Assembly (NCBI GenBank): GCA_018221175.1
Contig: JAAOYE010000077.1
Coordinates: 1 to 34,623, forward strand
Direction: 5' to 3'
Source: Candidatus Woesearchaeota archaeon
GTDB lineage: Archaea > Nanobdellota > Nanobdellia > Woesearchaeales > BM511
Length of the DNA: 34,623 nucleotides
Shown: one piece after another, positions 7,658-15,214 of the stretch
How the letters are laid out: every line of letters starts with the position of its first letter
How positions within the stretch are numbered: the stretch's first letter is position 1
Notes under the pieces: model-generated
Databases searched by the model: none
Seen by the model: the letters and a program-made list of their open reading frames with translations, nothing else
Told to the model about the DNA's origin: nothing
Program-made: the position numbers and the translations under genes

Positions 7658-7755
7658 TTTTATAAACAAAATCATTTTTCTAAGCATAAACTGGTAGCTT
7701 AAAGGTCTGTGTGACTGAATAGGCATCCAACGCAAATAAGCGGGAGATAGATAAA
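7658..7755 (+). promoter_or_regulatory. Promoter and GC-richer leader, probably the ancestral L11 leader
   Basis: The interval 7518-7755 has no convincing gene. A TATA-like TTTTATAAA at 7658-7666 predicts a start near 7690. The next ~65 nt are clearly less AT-rich than the surroundings and contain complementary segments GCTTA (about 7694) and TAAGC (about 7737). GGGAG at 7742-7746 lies 9 nt before the ATG at 7756. The ATG context (GATAAAATGGCTAAGAAAAG) closely resembles the L11 start at 9176-9199, so this may be the original L11 promoter and leader, now separated from L11 by the endonuclease cassette. Confidence 0.5.
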
Positions 7756-7944
7756 ATGGCTAAGAAAAGCCTAAATAATATTAAATTAAGTAATAGTGTT
7801 AATCAATATGATGGATTCTATCATCTTAAATTTAGTTTAGTTTCAACAATTAAATTAAGACTTTCTCACTGGACATTTGTGGTCGTGACATTTATAAATA
7901 AGTCTTTTATATTGTTTCAAAGAAAAGTTAGCGATTTAAGATGA
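7756..7944 (+). CDS. Possible 62-residue ORF upstream of the homing endonuclease
   Basis: The ORF begins MAKKSLNN, with GGGAG 9 nt before the ATG, and its TGA overlaps the endonuclease ATG in an ATGA junction, so a ribosome could pass from one to the other. The product has no family I recognise and is of mixed composition. A TATA-like ATTTATAAATA (7890-7900) lies inside it and probably promotes the endonuclease. The first codons copy the start of L11 (MAK), so it may simply be the original L11 start fused to inserted DNA and not a functional protein. I cannot decide between the two. Confidence 0.35.
   Translation: MAKKSLNNIKLSNSVNQYDGFYHLKFSLVSTIKLRLSHWTFVVVTFINKSFILFQRKVSDLR
7890..7913 (+). 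promoter_or_regulatory. TATA-like boxes for the homing endonuclease
   Basis: ATTTATAAATA at 7890-7900 and TTTTATATT at 7905-7913 are 46 and 32 nt before the endonuclease ATG at 7941. Either could place a transcription start between about 7917 and 7941. This suggests the endonuclease has its own promoter. Confidence 0.5.
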
Positions 7945-9191
7945 AAAAAATAATTCAACCAAAAGATTGGCAAAAAATACTAATTGGTATTAGGAAAAAA
8001 AATAATTACAGTCAAACAACTCTTGCAAAAGAGTTAAAATTATCAAGAAATTCAGTAAGCAGATTTGAAGCATTGCAAAGATTTCCAAATAAAGAATCTA
8101 AAGAAAAAATCGTAAACTATCTAATATTAAAAAATTATAATATTAATGAATTGATAAATAAAGGAACTAATTATTCTAATGAATATAAAACCAGAAGAAT
8201 CAAATCAGAATTAAACTTAAAGCTTTCAGAAAAACTAGCAGAATTAATAGGAATAATTCTTGGTGATGGTGAAATTAGAAGTGATGGGACTATTAGGATC
8301 TCATTTGATCCTAAAAAAGATGTTAACTATATTGATAGAAGAGTAATAGCATTAATTCAATCTATCTTAGGAAATAAAGTTTATTTTGAAAGTGAAAAAC
8401 GAATCTCATTTGGAAATATAAGTTTTATGAGGTACTTGAAAAGTATCGGGCTTCCTTCTGGAAGCAAATTTGAAAACAATATCAAAATTCCTTCTTTATT
8501 TTTTAAAAATAATAAATATCTCTGTGCAGTACTGAGAGGATTGTTTGATACAGATGGATACTTTGGTTATCTAAATGGTTCCTTAGAGCTAATGCTTGGA
8601 AGATTCTCAGAAAAATCTGTAAACCTTGTTAATGATATTTCACTAGCTTTGAAAAAATTAAATATTAAACACAAAATAATTACTTCAAATGACGGTCAAT
8701 TTAAAGTAAGATTAACAGATAAATTAGAAATAATTCGGTTTTTCTCAATTATTGGCTCGTCTAATCTGAGAAACATTGTTCGATTTCTTTTATGGAGAAT
8801 AAATAAATACGAAGCAAAAATCGAAATTGAAGGATTTCATAACTTATTATTAAAAGCAAAAAAAATAGATAAAAACATTGAAAATATTTCTTTTCCATTC
8901 TTATGGAATCAAAATAACAAGCAGTTTAAAAAATACATAAAAGAAGATGAAATTGAAATTAAAGGCTCAAAATTAAGAGATAACTATTCATGGTCAAAAA
9001 TAGTTAAAGAGTTAATTAATAAGAGAGGTCAAGAATCAATTGCTAATCATTTCAAAATCACAAAAAGAAGTGTGAGAAAATGGAGAGAAGGAAGTAGAAC
9101 TCCTTCTAAAAAATACATCTTAAGTTTATTAAAGATGTCGGAGGAAAATAAAATGAAAATAAACAAGTATAAGGTGATAAAAAATGGCTAA
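7941..9191 (+). CDS. LAGLIDADG homing endonuclease with N- and C-terminal HTH domains
   Basis: This 416-residue protein probably makes a double-strand cut at one long DNA site. Residues 9-62 form an XRE-like helix-turn-helix (YSQTTLAKELKLSRNSVSRFE). The first LAGLIDADG helix is at about 99-111 (LAELIGIILGDGE, catalytic D109) and the second at about 195-208 (LCAVLRGLFDTDGYF, catalytic D203/D205), so it is a two-motif monomer with both acidic residues intact. Residues 362-396 form another HTH (GQESIANHFKITKRSVRKWREG). It overlaps the L11 start by 8 nt, and its last codons hold the L11 ribosome-binding site. The likely target is the conserved L11 motif about 70 bp downstream, which is interrupted here by an 18-nt intron. 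Confidence 0.9.
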   Translation: MKKIIQPKDWQKILIGIRKKNNYSQTTLAKELKLSRNSVSRFEALQRFPNKESKEKIVNYLILKNYNINELINKGTNYSNEYKTRRIKSELNLKLSEKLAELIGIILGDGEIRSDGTIRISFDPKKDVNYIDRRVIALIQSILGNKVYFESEKRISFGNISFMRYLKSIGLPSGSKFENNIKIPSLFFKNNKYLCAVLRGLFDTDGYFGYLNGSLELMLGRFSEKSVNLVNDISLALKKLNIKHKIITSNDGQFKVRLTDKLEIIRFFSIIGSSNLRNIVRFLLWRINKYEAKIEIEGFHNLLLKAKKIDKNIENISFPFLWNQNNKQFKKYIKEDEIEIKGSKLRDNYSWSKIVKELINKRGQESIANHFKITKRSVRKWREGSRTPSKKYILSLLKMSEENKMKINKYKVIKNG

Positions 9192-9969
9192 AGAAACAGT
9201 CAAAGTACAGATTGAGGGTGGAAAAGCTACCGCTGCGCCTCCTTTAGGTCCCGCATTTTAATAATATTAGGCGAAAGGACCCCTAAAGATTAATATTGGC
9301 GATGTTGTAAACCAAATCAACGAGAAAACAAAAGAGCTTGCAGGAATGCAGGTTCCTGTTTCTGTTATCATTGACACAGACACAAAAGAATTTGAAATAA
9401 AGGTAGGCACTCCGCCAGCATCAGCACTAATCAAACAGGAAGCAGGTGTTAAAAAAGGAGCAGGAAACCCATTAACAGAAAAAGTAGCTGACCTTAAAAT
9501 CGAGCAAATCATCAAGGTTGCAAAGATGAAAGAAACATCACTTCTAGGAAAAACCCTAAAAGACAAAGGCAAAGAAATCATAGGAACATGTCAGTCAATG
9601 GGCATCCTGGTTGAAGGAAAACCAGTTCCAGAAACACTAAAAGATGTTGATACAGGAATGTATGACGAGAAGTTCGCGTCTGGAAAAACAGAGCTTTCAG
9701 TTGAAGAACTAAAACAGCAAGAAGAAGATAGGATAAGGATGCAGGAAGAAATCGAGGCAAAGCGCGCAGAGTACGAAGCCAAAGCTAAAGACATCATTGC
9801 TCAGATGAAAGACAAAGACAGAAAAGAAATAGAAGCAAAGATGAAAGAAGAAGAGCTTCCACAAGCAATAATCAATGAAATGCTTCCAGAAGAAGCAGCT
9901 GTGCCTATTGAAGGAGAAGAAGCACCAGAAGCAGAAGAAGTTCCTAAAGAAGAAGAAAAGCCTGAGTAA
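9184..9969 (+). CDS. rpl11: Ribosomal protein L11 (uL11), split by an 18-nt intron
   Basis: L11 forms the base of the ribosomal GTPase-associated centre. Exon 1 (9184-9257) encodes MAKETVKVQIEGGKATAAPP through LGPA. The frame then meets TAA, TAA and TAG before resuming GPLKINIGDVVNQINEKTKE. Joining 9257 to 9276 restores the Leu of PPLGPALGP and gives 255 residues. The body to about residue 150 is a normal archaeal L11 (GMQVPVSVIIDTDT, KQEAGVKKGAG, GTCQSMGILVEG). The remaining ~100 residues are a charged extension ending EEVPKEEEKPE, much longer than usual. AGGTGAT at 9172-9178, inside the endonuclease gene, is the ribosome-binding site. L11 here is separate from the L1-L10-L12 cluster at 31-33 kb. 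Confidence 0.88.
9258..9275 (+). other. Candidate 18-nt bulge-helix-bulge intron in L11 mRNA
   Basis: The folded region is 9247-9281. The outer helix is GGTCC (9247-9251) with GGACC (9277-9281). A 3-nt bulge AAA (9274-9276) is on the 3' strand. The central helix pairs 9252-9254 (CGC) with 9271-9273 (GCG), plus an A9255/G9270 mismatch as the fourth step. A 3-nt bulge TTT (9256-9258) is on the 5' strand, and the inner helix TAAT/ATTA (9259-9262 with 9266-9269) closes a 3-nt loop. Cutting after the second base of each bulge, the known rule for archaeal splicing endonuclease, removes 9258-9275 and joins GCATT to AGGACCC, giving A-L-G-P. Of the four possible 18-nt excisions, only this one gives the conserved residue. 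Confidence 0.82.
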
Positions 9970-9992
9970 AGGCTTTTTCTTTTATTTTTTTT
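9956..9992 (+). terminator. Stem-loop with T tracts across the L11 stop codon
   Basis: AAAAGCCT (9956-9963) pairs with AGGCTTTT (9970-9977) around a 6-nt loop GAGTAA that contains the L11 stop codon TAA (9967-9969). Runs TTTTTCTTTT and TTTTTTTT follow. The shape is that of a bacterial intrinsic terminator; in Archaea the T tract alone can end transcription. The next promoter begins at about 10004. Confidence 0.6.
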
Positions 9993-10038
9993 ATCACCAT
10001 AAACTTTATAAGCACATTTTGTACAGAAATATGTGAAA

Positions 10039-11664
10039 ATGCCAGACAGTTTATTGTTTAGCCTTGTGGGTGGACTTGGTTTATTAATATATGGAATTCA
10101 TCTTATGGGTGTTGGTCTTCAAAAGTATGCTGGAGACAGGATGCGGGAAATTCTTTCAAAAGTAATTTCAAATAGATTCAAAGGCATCCTTGTTGGTGCA
10201 GGAGTCACAGGCATAATCCAAAGCTCGTCAGCAACAAGCGTGATGGCAGTAGGATTTGTCTCAGCAGGATTAATGACGCTTGCACAAGCAATCGCAGTGA
10301 TATTTGGCGCAAACATAGGTACTACTATAACAGGCCAGCTAATAGCATTCAAACTCACAAAATATGCGCTTCCAATAATCGCAATTGGTGCAGGCATGTT
10401 TTTCTTTGCAAAAGCAGACAAAAAAAGAGACCTTGGAGAAGCAATACTTGGATTTGGAATATTATTTCTAGGACTTAACCTTATGACAGGCTCTACCAAG
10501 TTTTTAGCAAACTACCCATTTGTTCAGGAAGCTTTCATCACCTTTTCTCATAATCCTTTTTTAGGAGTGCTTGTTGGCTTTGCAATGACACTTTTGATAC
10601 AGTCAAGCAGTGCAACAATAGGCATTTTAATCGCACTGGCATCTACAGGCCTAGTAGACCTTTCAGCAGCGATTCCAATAATCATGGGAGACAATATCGG
10701 AACATGCACAACAGCACTTCTTGCAAGCATTACATCAAACATACACGCAAAGAGAACAGCGATGTCACATCTGATGTTCAATGTTTTTGGAACAATAATA
10801 GGTCTTATCATGATGCCACTTTACTTAATTTATATACCCTTGACATCGTCAGATCTCGCACGCCAAGTTGCAAATACCCATACAGCATTCAATATACTTA
10901 ATGTTATAATTTTCTTGCCTGCAATTCCTTTGTTTGTGAAGGTCTTAGAAAAGTTGATGCCTGCAAAGACGCATGAACAAAGAGGACCAGTACATCTGGA
11001 AAGAAAACTCCTAAAAACACCATCAATTGCAATAAAGTCAGCAACGCTGGAAATGCTTAGAATGACTGGCATTGTAAAAGAAATGATAAAGCTTGCCATG
11101 ACTGATTTTTTTGAAGGGAAAATAACATCAAAAGACAAAGTGTTAGAAATGGAAGACACTGTTGACGAACTTCAAAATGAGATATCAGACTATCTTATCA
11201 GCATGACACAGCAGGAACTTGACAGAAAAGACTCAACAAGGCTTCCAGCACTTTTGCACATAGTAAACGACCTCGAAAGAATTGGCGACCACGCAGAAAA
11301 CTTAGTAGAACTGACTGAAAGAAAAATTAACAGAGATCTGCCTTTTTCAAAGCACGCCATGAAAGAGATGAGAATAATGTATGACCTTGTCATGGCAATG
11401 ATAAAAGACATAGAGCAGACATTAAGAACTGATTCTTTGATTGCAGCTAAAAGAGCGCATAGAAAAGAGGATTTGATTAATGAGCTTCAGCGAAAATACA
11501 AAAACGCACACATTGTAAGGCTTGAAAAAGGAAAGTGCAACATCCGCTCAGGAGTTGTTTTTATTGATCTTATAAAAAACTTTGAAAAAATTGGAGATCA
11601 CTTAACAAATATTGCTGATGCAAAGCTTGGCTCGCTTGCTCCAAATAATGTTAGAAATCCTTAG
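10039..11664 (+). CDS. Na+/phosphate cotransporter family protein with PhoU-like domain
   Basis: This 541-residue membrane protein probably imports phosphate with sodium. Residues 1 to about 300 carry many membrane helices and the family's two inverted repeats, each with a Q-SSSAT motif (GIIQSSSATSVMAVGFV and LLIQSSSATIGILIAL). FGANIGTTITGQ and MGDNIGTCTTAL are the matching G-N-I-G-T loops. Residues about 345-535 are a PhoU-like helical bundle (LERIGDHAENLVELTE and FEKIGDHLTNIAD). A TATA-like CTTTATAAG at 10004-10012 fits leaderless initiation at the ATG 10039; a GTG at 10033 is an alternative. The end overlaps the convergent DtdA gene by 14 nt. Confidence 0.9.
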   Translation: MPDSLLFSLVGGLGLLIYGIHLMGVGLQKYAGDRMREILSKVISNRFKGILVGAGVTGIIQSSSATSVMAVGFVSAGLMTLAQAIAVIFGANIGTTITGQLIAFKLTKYALPIIAIGAGMFFFAKADKKRDLGEAILGFGILFLGLNLMTGSTKFLANYPFVQEAFITFSHNPFLGVLVGFAMTLLIQSSSATIGILIALASTGLVDLSAAIPIIMGDNIGTCTTALLASITSNIHAKRTAMSHLMFNVFGTIIGLIMMPLYLIYIPLTSSDLARQVANTHTAFNILNVIIFLPAIPLFVKVLEKLMPAKTHEQRGPVHLERKLLKTPSIAIKSATLEMLRMTGIVKEMIKLAMTDFFEGKITSKDKVLEMEDTVDELQNEISDYLISMTQQELDRKDSTRLPALLHIVNDLERIGDHAENLVELTERKINRDLPFSKHAMKEMRIMYDLVMAMIKDIEQTLRTDSLIAAKRAHRKEDLINELQRKYKNAHIVRLEKGKCNIRSGVVFIDLIKNFEKIGDHLTNIADAKLGSLAPNNVRNP

Positions 11665-12391
11665 TTTTCTTCCAATCAACATCTAATTCTTCCAATATAT
11701 CCACGACTTTTTGCTTATGCTCTCCAAGCCCTTTCCAGTCAACAATTACTAACTCTGACTTTGGAACAGTCCGCTCCATAGCTTTTCTTAATTTAACCAC
11801 GTCCAAACTTTTCAAGCTGTACTTTGGGCAAACATGACTAATAGCGATATCACTCTTCAATATTATTTTTTTAAAATTAGGCGTGTGATGAAGACCGCCA
11901 ATACCAACAGCACTCTTATAACCTTTTACTTCAGTACTTATAATCTCCTTTATCACATCAGCAATAACTTTGCCAGCATCTTCTCTTATCCATTCATTTT
12001 CACTGCTTCCAATCTCAATAAACATGCACGGCTTAGAAACAAACGGCCCGTGATGGGTGCATTCTAAAATTACTTCAAAACCTTCCAACTTTTTATTCTC
12101 AAGCAGCTTCATCGCTTTTTTTAAAAGATTCGCAGGAGCAACACAAACCTCGCCATCCTTGCCGCCAAACTTTGCTTCTCCCCAATTCCCAGGGGTATGA
12201 ACACTAAGCGACGCCACCCCAGACTTTGCCTGATGTTTTGTAGCAAAAATCAAGATGTCTGCATCTACTTCTTTGTCAATATTTTCTGCAAAGATAGTTT
12301 CATCATCAATGACAATAACATCATCAAGAAACTTCTTTATATTCATCCCAGCAGGGTCTTTTTTAGAAACAATAACTGCAAATTTCATCAT
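11651..12391 (-). CDS. dtdA: D-aminoacyl-tRNA deacylase, archaeal DtdA type
   Basis: DtdA removes D-amino acids wrongly attached to tRNA. The 246-residue protein shows family segments ILIFATKHQAKSGVASLSVHTPGNWG, ILECTHHGPFVSKPCMFIEIGSSENEW, and the metal-site region VGIGGLHHTPNFKKI followed by ISHVCPKYSL. The histidines and cysteines of these motifs are intact. Its start overlaps the stop of the debranching-enzyme gene by 4 nt, so it is coupled to the end of the glycogen cluster. No functional link with glycogen is known, so this looks like a transcriptional hitchhiker. Confidence 0.93.
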   Translation of the reverse strand: MMKFAVIVSKKDPAGMNIKKFLDDVIVIDDETIFAENIDKEVDADILIFATKHQAKSGVASLSVHTPGNWGEAKFGGKDGEVCVAPANLLKKAMKLLENKKLEGFEVILECTHHGPFVSKPCMFIEIGSSENEWIREDAGKVIADVIKEIISTEVKGYKSAVGIGGLHHTPNFKKIILKSDIAISHVCPKYSLKSLDVVKLRKAMERTVPKSELVIVDWKGLGEHKQKVVDILEELDVDWKKTKDF

Positions 12392-14208
12392 CCAAAAAGC
12401 TCATTTATCATTGCAACATAAGTTGAAGAACTCCATGCCTGAGAGATTGAACCTTCAGCTCTTTGCTCTTTTGCACTCGAGAGTTCGGAAGCACATCCTA
12501 TTGCTCCCAGCCTTAAGATGTCCTCGGTGCTAGCCTTAACTATGTCTTTTATGTATCTTGAAAAAAGTCGCCTATCAACTTTGTGCAGACACATTGCAGC
12601 AATGTTATTTACAAAGTACCATGAGTCACCCCTGTGATAGCTTCTGTCTTCCATTCCAGTGTACTCATCCAAGAATAGAGGGTTTGTTTTGTCAATTGTA
12701 GAAACGCCGCCCCACTTAAGCCAAAGTGCAAAAAGGGTGTTTCTAAAAACCTGCTTCCATTCTTTTCTTTTCAAAAGTTCTGGATATATATAGTATGCCA
12801 AAAAAACATTTGGTCTTATGGTAGGATCATTATGTCCGTCATACAAAGTTCCATTATTGAAAAACAAGGACCTCACTTTTTTTCTCATTTCTTTTTCCAA
12901 AGCTTCATACCTTGTAAAGTCAGGGTCATCGATATACAAACAAAGGTCTTTTGCGACTTTTAGCATGTTTAGGGTGAGTGCCTGTATTTCAATTCTCGCG
13001 CCGTCTCTTGGGTCATTTCCAACATCTGTATCCATCCAAGTCTCTTTTTTTCTGTTAATAGTTAGGTTTTTTCGCACATAATATCTCAAGATTTTTTCAA
13101 TAGAGTCTTTTAATCTTGATGTAACTACAGAGATTTCGCCATCATTCCAGTAATTTGAGAGCTGCTTTTTTCTTTGAAGAGAGTAAAACACGTCTCCAAA
13201 ACTTTTGAAAACCCAGCCGACACCATCGGCTGTGCCAAGCGCTGAAAAAGGAGTTTTGTTTGGAGTTCTTCCATCAGCAAGGATTTTTGAGGTTTGGCGC
13301 AAAAGAATATTTTTTACCAGGTCATGTCTTTTTTCATTAATCAATCCACCAAGAGAAATCGCCTCATCCCTTGCCCATATCTGAAAAAACCATGGAAGAC
13401 CAGCATAAAAACCTTTTAGGCCGTCTATTTCTACATACAGGTCGTCAAGTGCTTTTATACTGCATTTGTAGGCAGTTTTTATCTTTCTTGAGATTTTTTT
13501 CTTTCTAAAAAGAATGATTAATTCTTTTTCCTTTTGGCTTTTTAAGTGATGATGGCTGTAGTAGATATAATTTGCTTCATTCATTGCCTCTTCCTTGCTT
13601 TTTGAAACACTAATTGATATACGGCAGTTTCCTTTAATCTGAAACAATAATGCTTCATATATAGGAAAGCTAAAAGGAGCGCTTTTTCTTTTCTCATCAA
13701 AGCGAAACCTGTAATCTTTGTATCTGTTAAGTTTTTTTATAGGCGCATCTGATTTTATGGCCAGGTAGCGGACAAATTCCTTGCCTTTTTTAAATTTGAC
13801 AATAACAAAGTTGTTTTCTTCACTTATAGTGTATTTTTGGCCTTGTGTTGCAAAATCATGAATGTATCTTATGTCAAGTGTCAATAATGCGTTTCCTTTG
13901 TAGTTGTCAACTTCATACATCAGCGAGTTGTTGTAAAAAAACAATTTCTCGCTTGCTTTGCCATGCTTTTTTTCAATGCCCCACAAATGATATTTTATTA
14001 GGCTTGGAACCTGGCTAATAGACAATGTATCAACGCTTTTTAGAAGGTCCCAGGCTTTTTTTTGCATTTCAAGTGTGCAAAGACCTCTGTATTTTGTGTC
14101 TTTATGGTCTAAAAAGTACCCTCCTTTCTTGTTTGTGAGCAGGAAGTTTGGCTCTATAACTTCTTCTTCGATTTTTTCTTCTTGAATATCATATATTACG
14201 CGCGCCAT
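12388..14208 (-). CDS. Glycogen debranching enzyme (amylo-alpha-1,6-glucosidase type)
   Basis: This 606-residue protein probably hydrolyses alpha-1,6 branch points in glycogen. The C-terminal ~380 residues form an (alpha/alpha)6 barrel of the archaeal/bacterial debranching family: YAGLPWFFQIWARDEAISLGGLI, GRTPNKTPFSALGTADGVGW, ETWMDTDVGNDPRDGARIEIQAL and GMEDRSYHRGDSWYFVNNIAAM. Acidic residues in DTD and IEIQAL are candidate catalytic groups. The N-terminal ~220 residues are a beta-rich domain. The start is 6 nt after the nucleotidyltransferase stop. It overlaps DtdA by 4 nt at its end. It belongs to the glycogen cluster on this strand. Confidence 0.88.
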   Translation of the reverse strand: MARVIYDIQEEKIEEEVIEPNFLLTNKKGGYFLDHKDTKYRGLCTLEMQKKAWDLLKSVDTLSISQVPSLIKYHLWGIEKKHGKASEKLFFYNNSLMYEVDNYKGNALLTLDIRYIHDFATQGQKYTISEENNFVIVKFKKGKEFVRYLAIKSDAPIKKLNRYKDYRFRFDEKRKSAPFSFPIYEALLFQIKGNCRISISVSKSKEEAMNEANYIYYSHHHLKSQKEKELIILFRKKKISRKIKTAYKCSIKALDDLYVEIDGLKGFYAGLPWFFQIWARDEAISLGGLINEKRHDLVKNILLRQTSKILADGRTPNKTPFSALGTADGVGWVFKSFGDVFYSLQRKKQLSNYWNDGEISVVTSRLKDSIEKILRYYVRKNLTINRKKETWMDTDVGNDPRDGARIEIQALTLNMLKVAKDLCLYIDDPDFTRYEALEKEMRKKVRSLFFNNGTLYDGHNDPTIRPNVFLAYYIYPELLKRKEWKQVFRNTLFALWLKWGGVSTIDKTNPLFLDEYTGMEDRSYHRGDSWYFVNNIAAMCLHKVDRRLFSRYIKDIVKASTEDILRLGAIGCASELSSAKEQRAEGSISQAWSSSTYVAMINELFG

Positions 14209-14214
14209 TTTAAT

Positions 14215-15207
14215 TTATTGATGTACCTGTGATTTATCCCCTAAATCTAGTTTAATATTTAAAGCCTTTTTTTCAAATTTTACCTTTGCATTATTTCCGA
14301 TTAATGAATCTGTTAACATGGCATTTTTTATTGCTGTGTTTTCTCCTATAATTGAGTTTGATATATGTGAGTCAACTACTTTTGAGCCTTTAGCAATAGA
14401 TACATATGGTCCGATAACTGAGTTTTCAATTTCAACATCATCCTCTATAAAAACAGGCGGGCGGATTATATCATCCTTTTGATGGGTGCTTTTTATATGG
14501 CCATGCTCAAGCAAGTATTTGTTTGTCTTGAGAAGGTTTTCTTTTTTTCCAGTATCAAGCCACGCGTCAACAACATTTGCCTTTAATTTGACGCCTTCTT
14601 CTACCATTAAAGCCATGGCATCTGCAAGCCTGTACTCTCCTTTTGATGTCATTTTTTCTTTTTGTATTTTTTCTAAAAATCTAAACATAACTTTTGCGTC
14701 TTTGAAATAATAAAGTCCGATGATAGCAAGGTCTGACTTTGGATTATCTGGTTTTTCTTCAATTCCTTTTATTATTTTGTTTTCAACCTCAAGTATGCCA
14801 AATCTCTTTGGATCATCTGTTTTTGAGGCCCACACAATGCCCTGGGCATCTCCAATGTTGTCTATATCTTTTTTTATGTCAGTAATGAATAATGTGTCAT
14901 TAAAACAAATAATTACGTCATCATCTATCTTGTTGTTTGCAAGGTATAAAGCATGGCCGTCTCCAAGAAGCTCTGTTTGTTTTAAGTATGTTGTTTTCAA
15001 CTCATAGCTTTTTTTTATATATTCTTTTATCTGGTCTTCCATCTCGCTTACAATAAGCAAGAATTCATTTACATTAAGAGGGCTTAAAAACTCGATGATG
15101 TGTCCAAGTATTGGTTTTCCAGCCACATGAAGCAAAGGTTTTGGCTTTGAGTATGTGTGCGGCCTAAGTCTTGTACCTTTTCCAGCAAGCGGAATTATTG
15201 CTTTAAT
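14215..15207 (-). CDS. Sugar-1-phosphate nucleotidyltransferase; apparent AUU start
   Basis: This enzyme probably makes UDP- or dTDP-glucose from glucose-1-phosphate and NTP, supplying the GT3 glycogen synthase. The N-terminus is the conserved KAIIPLAGKGTRLRPHTYSKP nucleotide-binding loop, where relatives begin MKAIIPLAG. The codon at the Met position is ATT (minus strand, 15205-15207). No ATG, GTG or TTG lies in frame between it and the upstream stop. GGGGAGAGGGG (15215-15225) ends 7 nt before ATT, as expected of a ribosome-binding site. Further motifs: IVWASKTDDPKRFGILEVE, GIEEKP, DAWLDTGKKENLL and a C-terminal left-handed hexapeptide region (IENSVIGPYVSIAKG). A conventional TTG at 15135 would remove the active-site loop. 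The product has 330 residues. Confidence 0.88.
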   Translation of the reverse strand: MKAIIPLAGKGTRLRPHTYSKPKPLLHVAGKPILGHIIEFLSPLNVNEFLLIVSEMEDQIKEYIKKSYELKTTYLKQTELLGDGHALYLANNKIDDDVIICFNDTLFITDIKKDIDNIGDAQGIVWASKTDDPKRFGILEVENKIIKGIEEKPDNPKSDLAIIGLYYFKDAKVMFRFLEKIQKEKMTSKGEYRLADAMALMVEEGVKLKANVVDAWLDTGKKENLLKTNKYLLEHGHIKSTHQKDDIIRPPVFIEDDVEIENSVIGPYVSIAKGSKVVDSHISNSIIGENTAIKNAMLTDSLIGNNAKVKFEKKALNIKLDLGDKSQVHQ

Positions 15208-15214
15208 TTTTTTG

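Noticed and set aside
7680..7760. tRNA gene or group I intron core upstream of the endonuclease
   Set aside because: No cloverleaf with a GTTCGA-type T loop and no recognisable group I P7/P3 core could be traced.
7756..9190. The whole endonuclease cassette as a second, large BHB intron between two copies of the L11 start
   Set aside because: I could not find a bulge-helix-bulge fold joining the two ends, and L11 has its own start and ribosome-binding site at 9184, so splicing is not needed.
9256..9276. Stop-codon readthrough or ribosome hopping across the L11 insert
   Set aside because: Three in-frame stops lie in 12 bases, and the BHB geometry predicts exactly the excision that restores the conserved Leu. 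Hopping remains a formal alternative, but splicing explains more.
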